Source: Sitta carolinensis (Eukaryota; Chordata; Aves; Passeriformes; Sittidae). From it: 64,000 nt of DNA. Position 1 is the stretch's first letter; every line of letters begins with the position of its first letter. Of this stretch, positions 62,901-64,000 are shown one piece after another. Under the pieces are notes generated by a model that saw only the letters and a list, made by a program, of their open reading frames with translations, had not been told where the DNA came from and made no database searches. The stretch lies in contig CM063287.1 in assembly GCA_032173965.1 (NCBI GenBank), positions 5,089,859 to 5,153,858 of the forward strand, given 5' to 3'. The position numbers and the translations under genes were made by a program.

Positions 62901-64000
62901 CTGCTGGCTTTAGGCAGGGACAGCATGTTACTGTCTTTGCCTGAGGATTTCACAGCACAGTGGTGCCCAAAGGAGTCTGCTCAAGCTTTCTCCTATTCAA
63001 GTTACCACTCAGGCTGGAAAGCATGTTTCTTAATCTCATCTCAATGAGAGTCACAGAGAAACTCAGAAATATATTTACATTTAACTGGCTCCTAGTAACT
63101 CGAGCTACTGTTCTGTCCCATAATTATCAAATAATGCTAGTACACAAACACACTGTTGACTTAAAGCACCTTGCTTTGTTTATGTGAGACATTTTCATGA
63201 AATCTGCAAGGTCTTTTGATAACTTAAATAAATACCCTTTTAGGGAAAAAGAAACCAACCAACCAAAATCCAAGCCAAACACCACAACAAGTAGAGAGTC
63301 TCAAGACTCCTCTTACACCAAGCATGAAGATTTTGATAGTTCTTTTTATCTAATAAGCCATGGAAAAGGGAAGGCATATCAATCTGACACACAAAAGCCA
63401 CATGACAGACTATCACAGGCAGGCAGGACAGAGCAGGCTCTAGAAACTGTTCACAGGAAAGCAACAGCTGTCCTGGTCTGCACTTTAGTTAAAGTTACTG
63501 ATAAAGCAAATTGAAGAAGAGCAATAGGAAAAATACAACAAATAAAGTTAAAACAACTTGAGAGGTTTGATTTTTATTGACTTTTTAAAGGAGCTGAGTT
63601 GTAACACAGTGAGCAGAGCAATACTACTAGCAGTAAACCAGGCTAGGAAGAAGTGTAAAACATGCTAAATTTAGAGGTAAGCAATTCTGAGAGACTTAGC
63701 TACATGAGAAAGTTGGGATCAAACATACAACCCTTTCAACATGGACAGGAGAGAAAGCTTTTCAATAATATCTTAGATGATGTGAAAGTCTGCTGTCCTA
63801 TGGATAAATAAGCAAGCTTAAATCCTGTGAGTGAAGTAGTTCTGGCATGCAAGGAACAGAAGGTTCTAGAGAGCACACAGATACCATGGCAGGGTATTTA
63901 GGTTGCACTTTCCCAACTGCACTGATAAGGATGTACCTCTACGGGAAGCACAACCCCTCATTTCACCTGGAGCAAGCCAGCCTCTCCACACTGTGGGACC

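Larger units (their letters stand above)
48310..64000 (-). other. IPMK: Sequence upstream of IPMK exon 3 (probably intron 2)
   Basis: 15.7 kb of AT-rich DNA with no further IPMK exon that I can see and no other gene. It holds an LTR scrap beside exon 3, two CR1 elements, a T20 run at 51700-51719, an A9/T17 pair at 61138-61165 and a short (TG)n near 56870. If it is all intron 2, that intron is at least 15.7 kb. Confidence 0.6.

Overview
The window looks like avian nuclear DNA, most likely from a songbird. The support is several 5'-truncated CR1 LINEs with the typical bird 3'-end sequence, bird-type LTR elements (including LTRs beginning TGTGGTGGTTT or TGTCATGGTTT), and one conserved vertebrate gene split into exons. 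Nothing bacterial is present: there are no operons, ribosome binding sites, CRISPR arrays or compact gene clusters. Most long open frames are chance frames or lie in stop-free tandem repeats.

The one cellular gene I can name is IPMK (inositol polyphosphate multikinase) on the minus strand. Four exons with matching splice phases are visible: exon 3 (48213-48309), exon 4 (40578-40750), exon 5 (32412-32493) and the last coding exon (30836-31471). Exon numbers assume the six-exon vertebrate layout. I could not find exons 1 and 2, which probably lie beyond the right edge. The last exon carries a one-base frame break in a C4 tract (31006-31009). The conserved C-terminus with its IDFAH motif therefore lies in a different frame from the rest of the exon.

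The left part (1-25.3 kb) is an accumulation of retroelements and tandem repeats. In order it holds: a class II (betaretrovirus-like) ERV reduced to gag, an env tail and a 3' LTR (1-2733); a TTCCCAAACC-type repeat; a CpG-rich patch; opposed CR1 fragments, one split by a 1.2 kb solo LTR with a 5-bp target duplication; a CpG-rich sequence repeated at about 700-bp spacing; a minus-strand class I (gammaretrovirus-like) ERV remnant with LTR, env and integrase end (12635-15000); a plus-strand RNase H remnant joined to a 27-unit GC-rich array of YY1-like motifs and a truncated LTR of the same family (16287-18089); and a second class II gag remnant carrying two large minisatellites (about 20.9-25.1 kb).

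The right part (25.3-64 kb) is mostly AT-rich non-coding DNA: the IPMK 3' flank and 3'UTR, its introns, and sequence upstream of exon 3. It contains scattered CR1 pieces, a nested pair of LTRs, a complete solo LTR of the gammaretroviral family (45290-45844), and an LTR scrap close to the exon 3 splice acceptor. The strongest leads are the YY1-motif array beside an LTR, the split IPMK reading frame, the ~700-bp CpG-rich repeat, and the two stop-free minisatellites inside one ERV.
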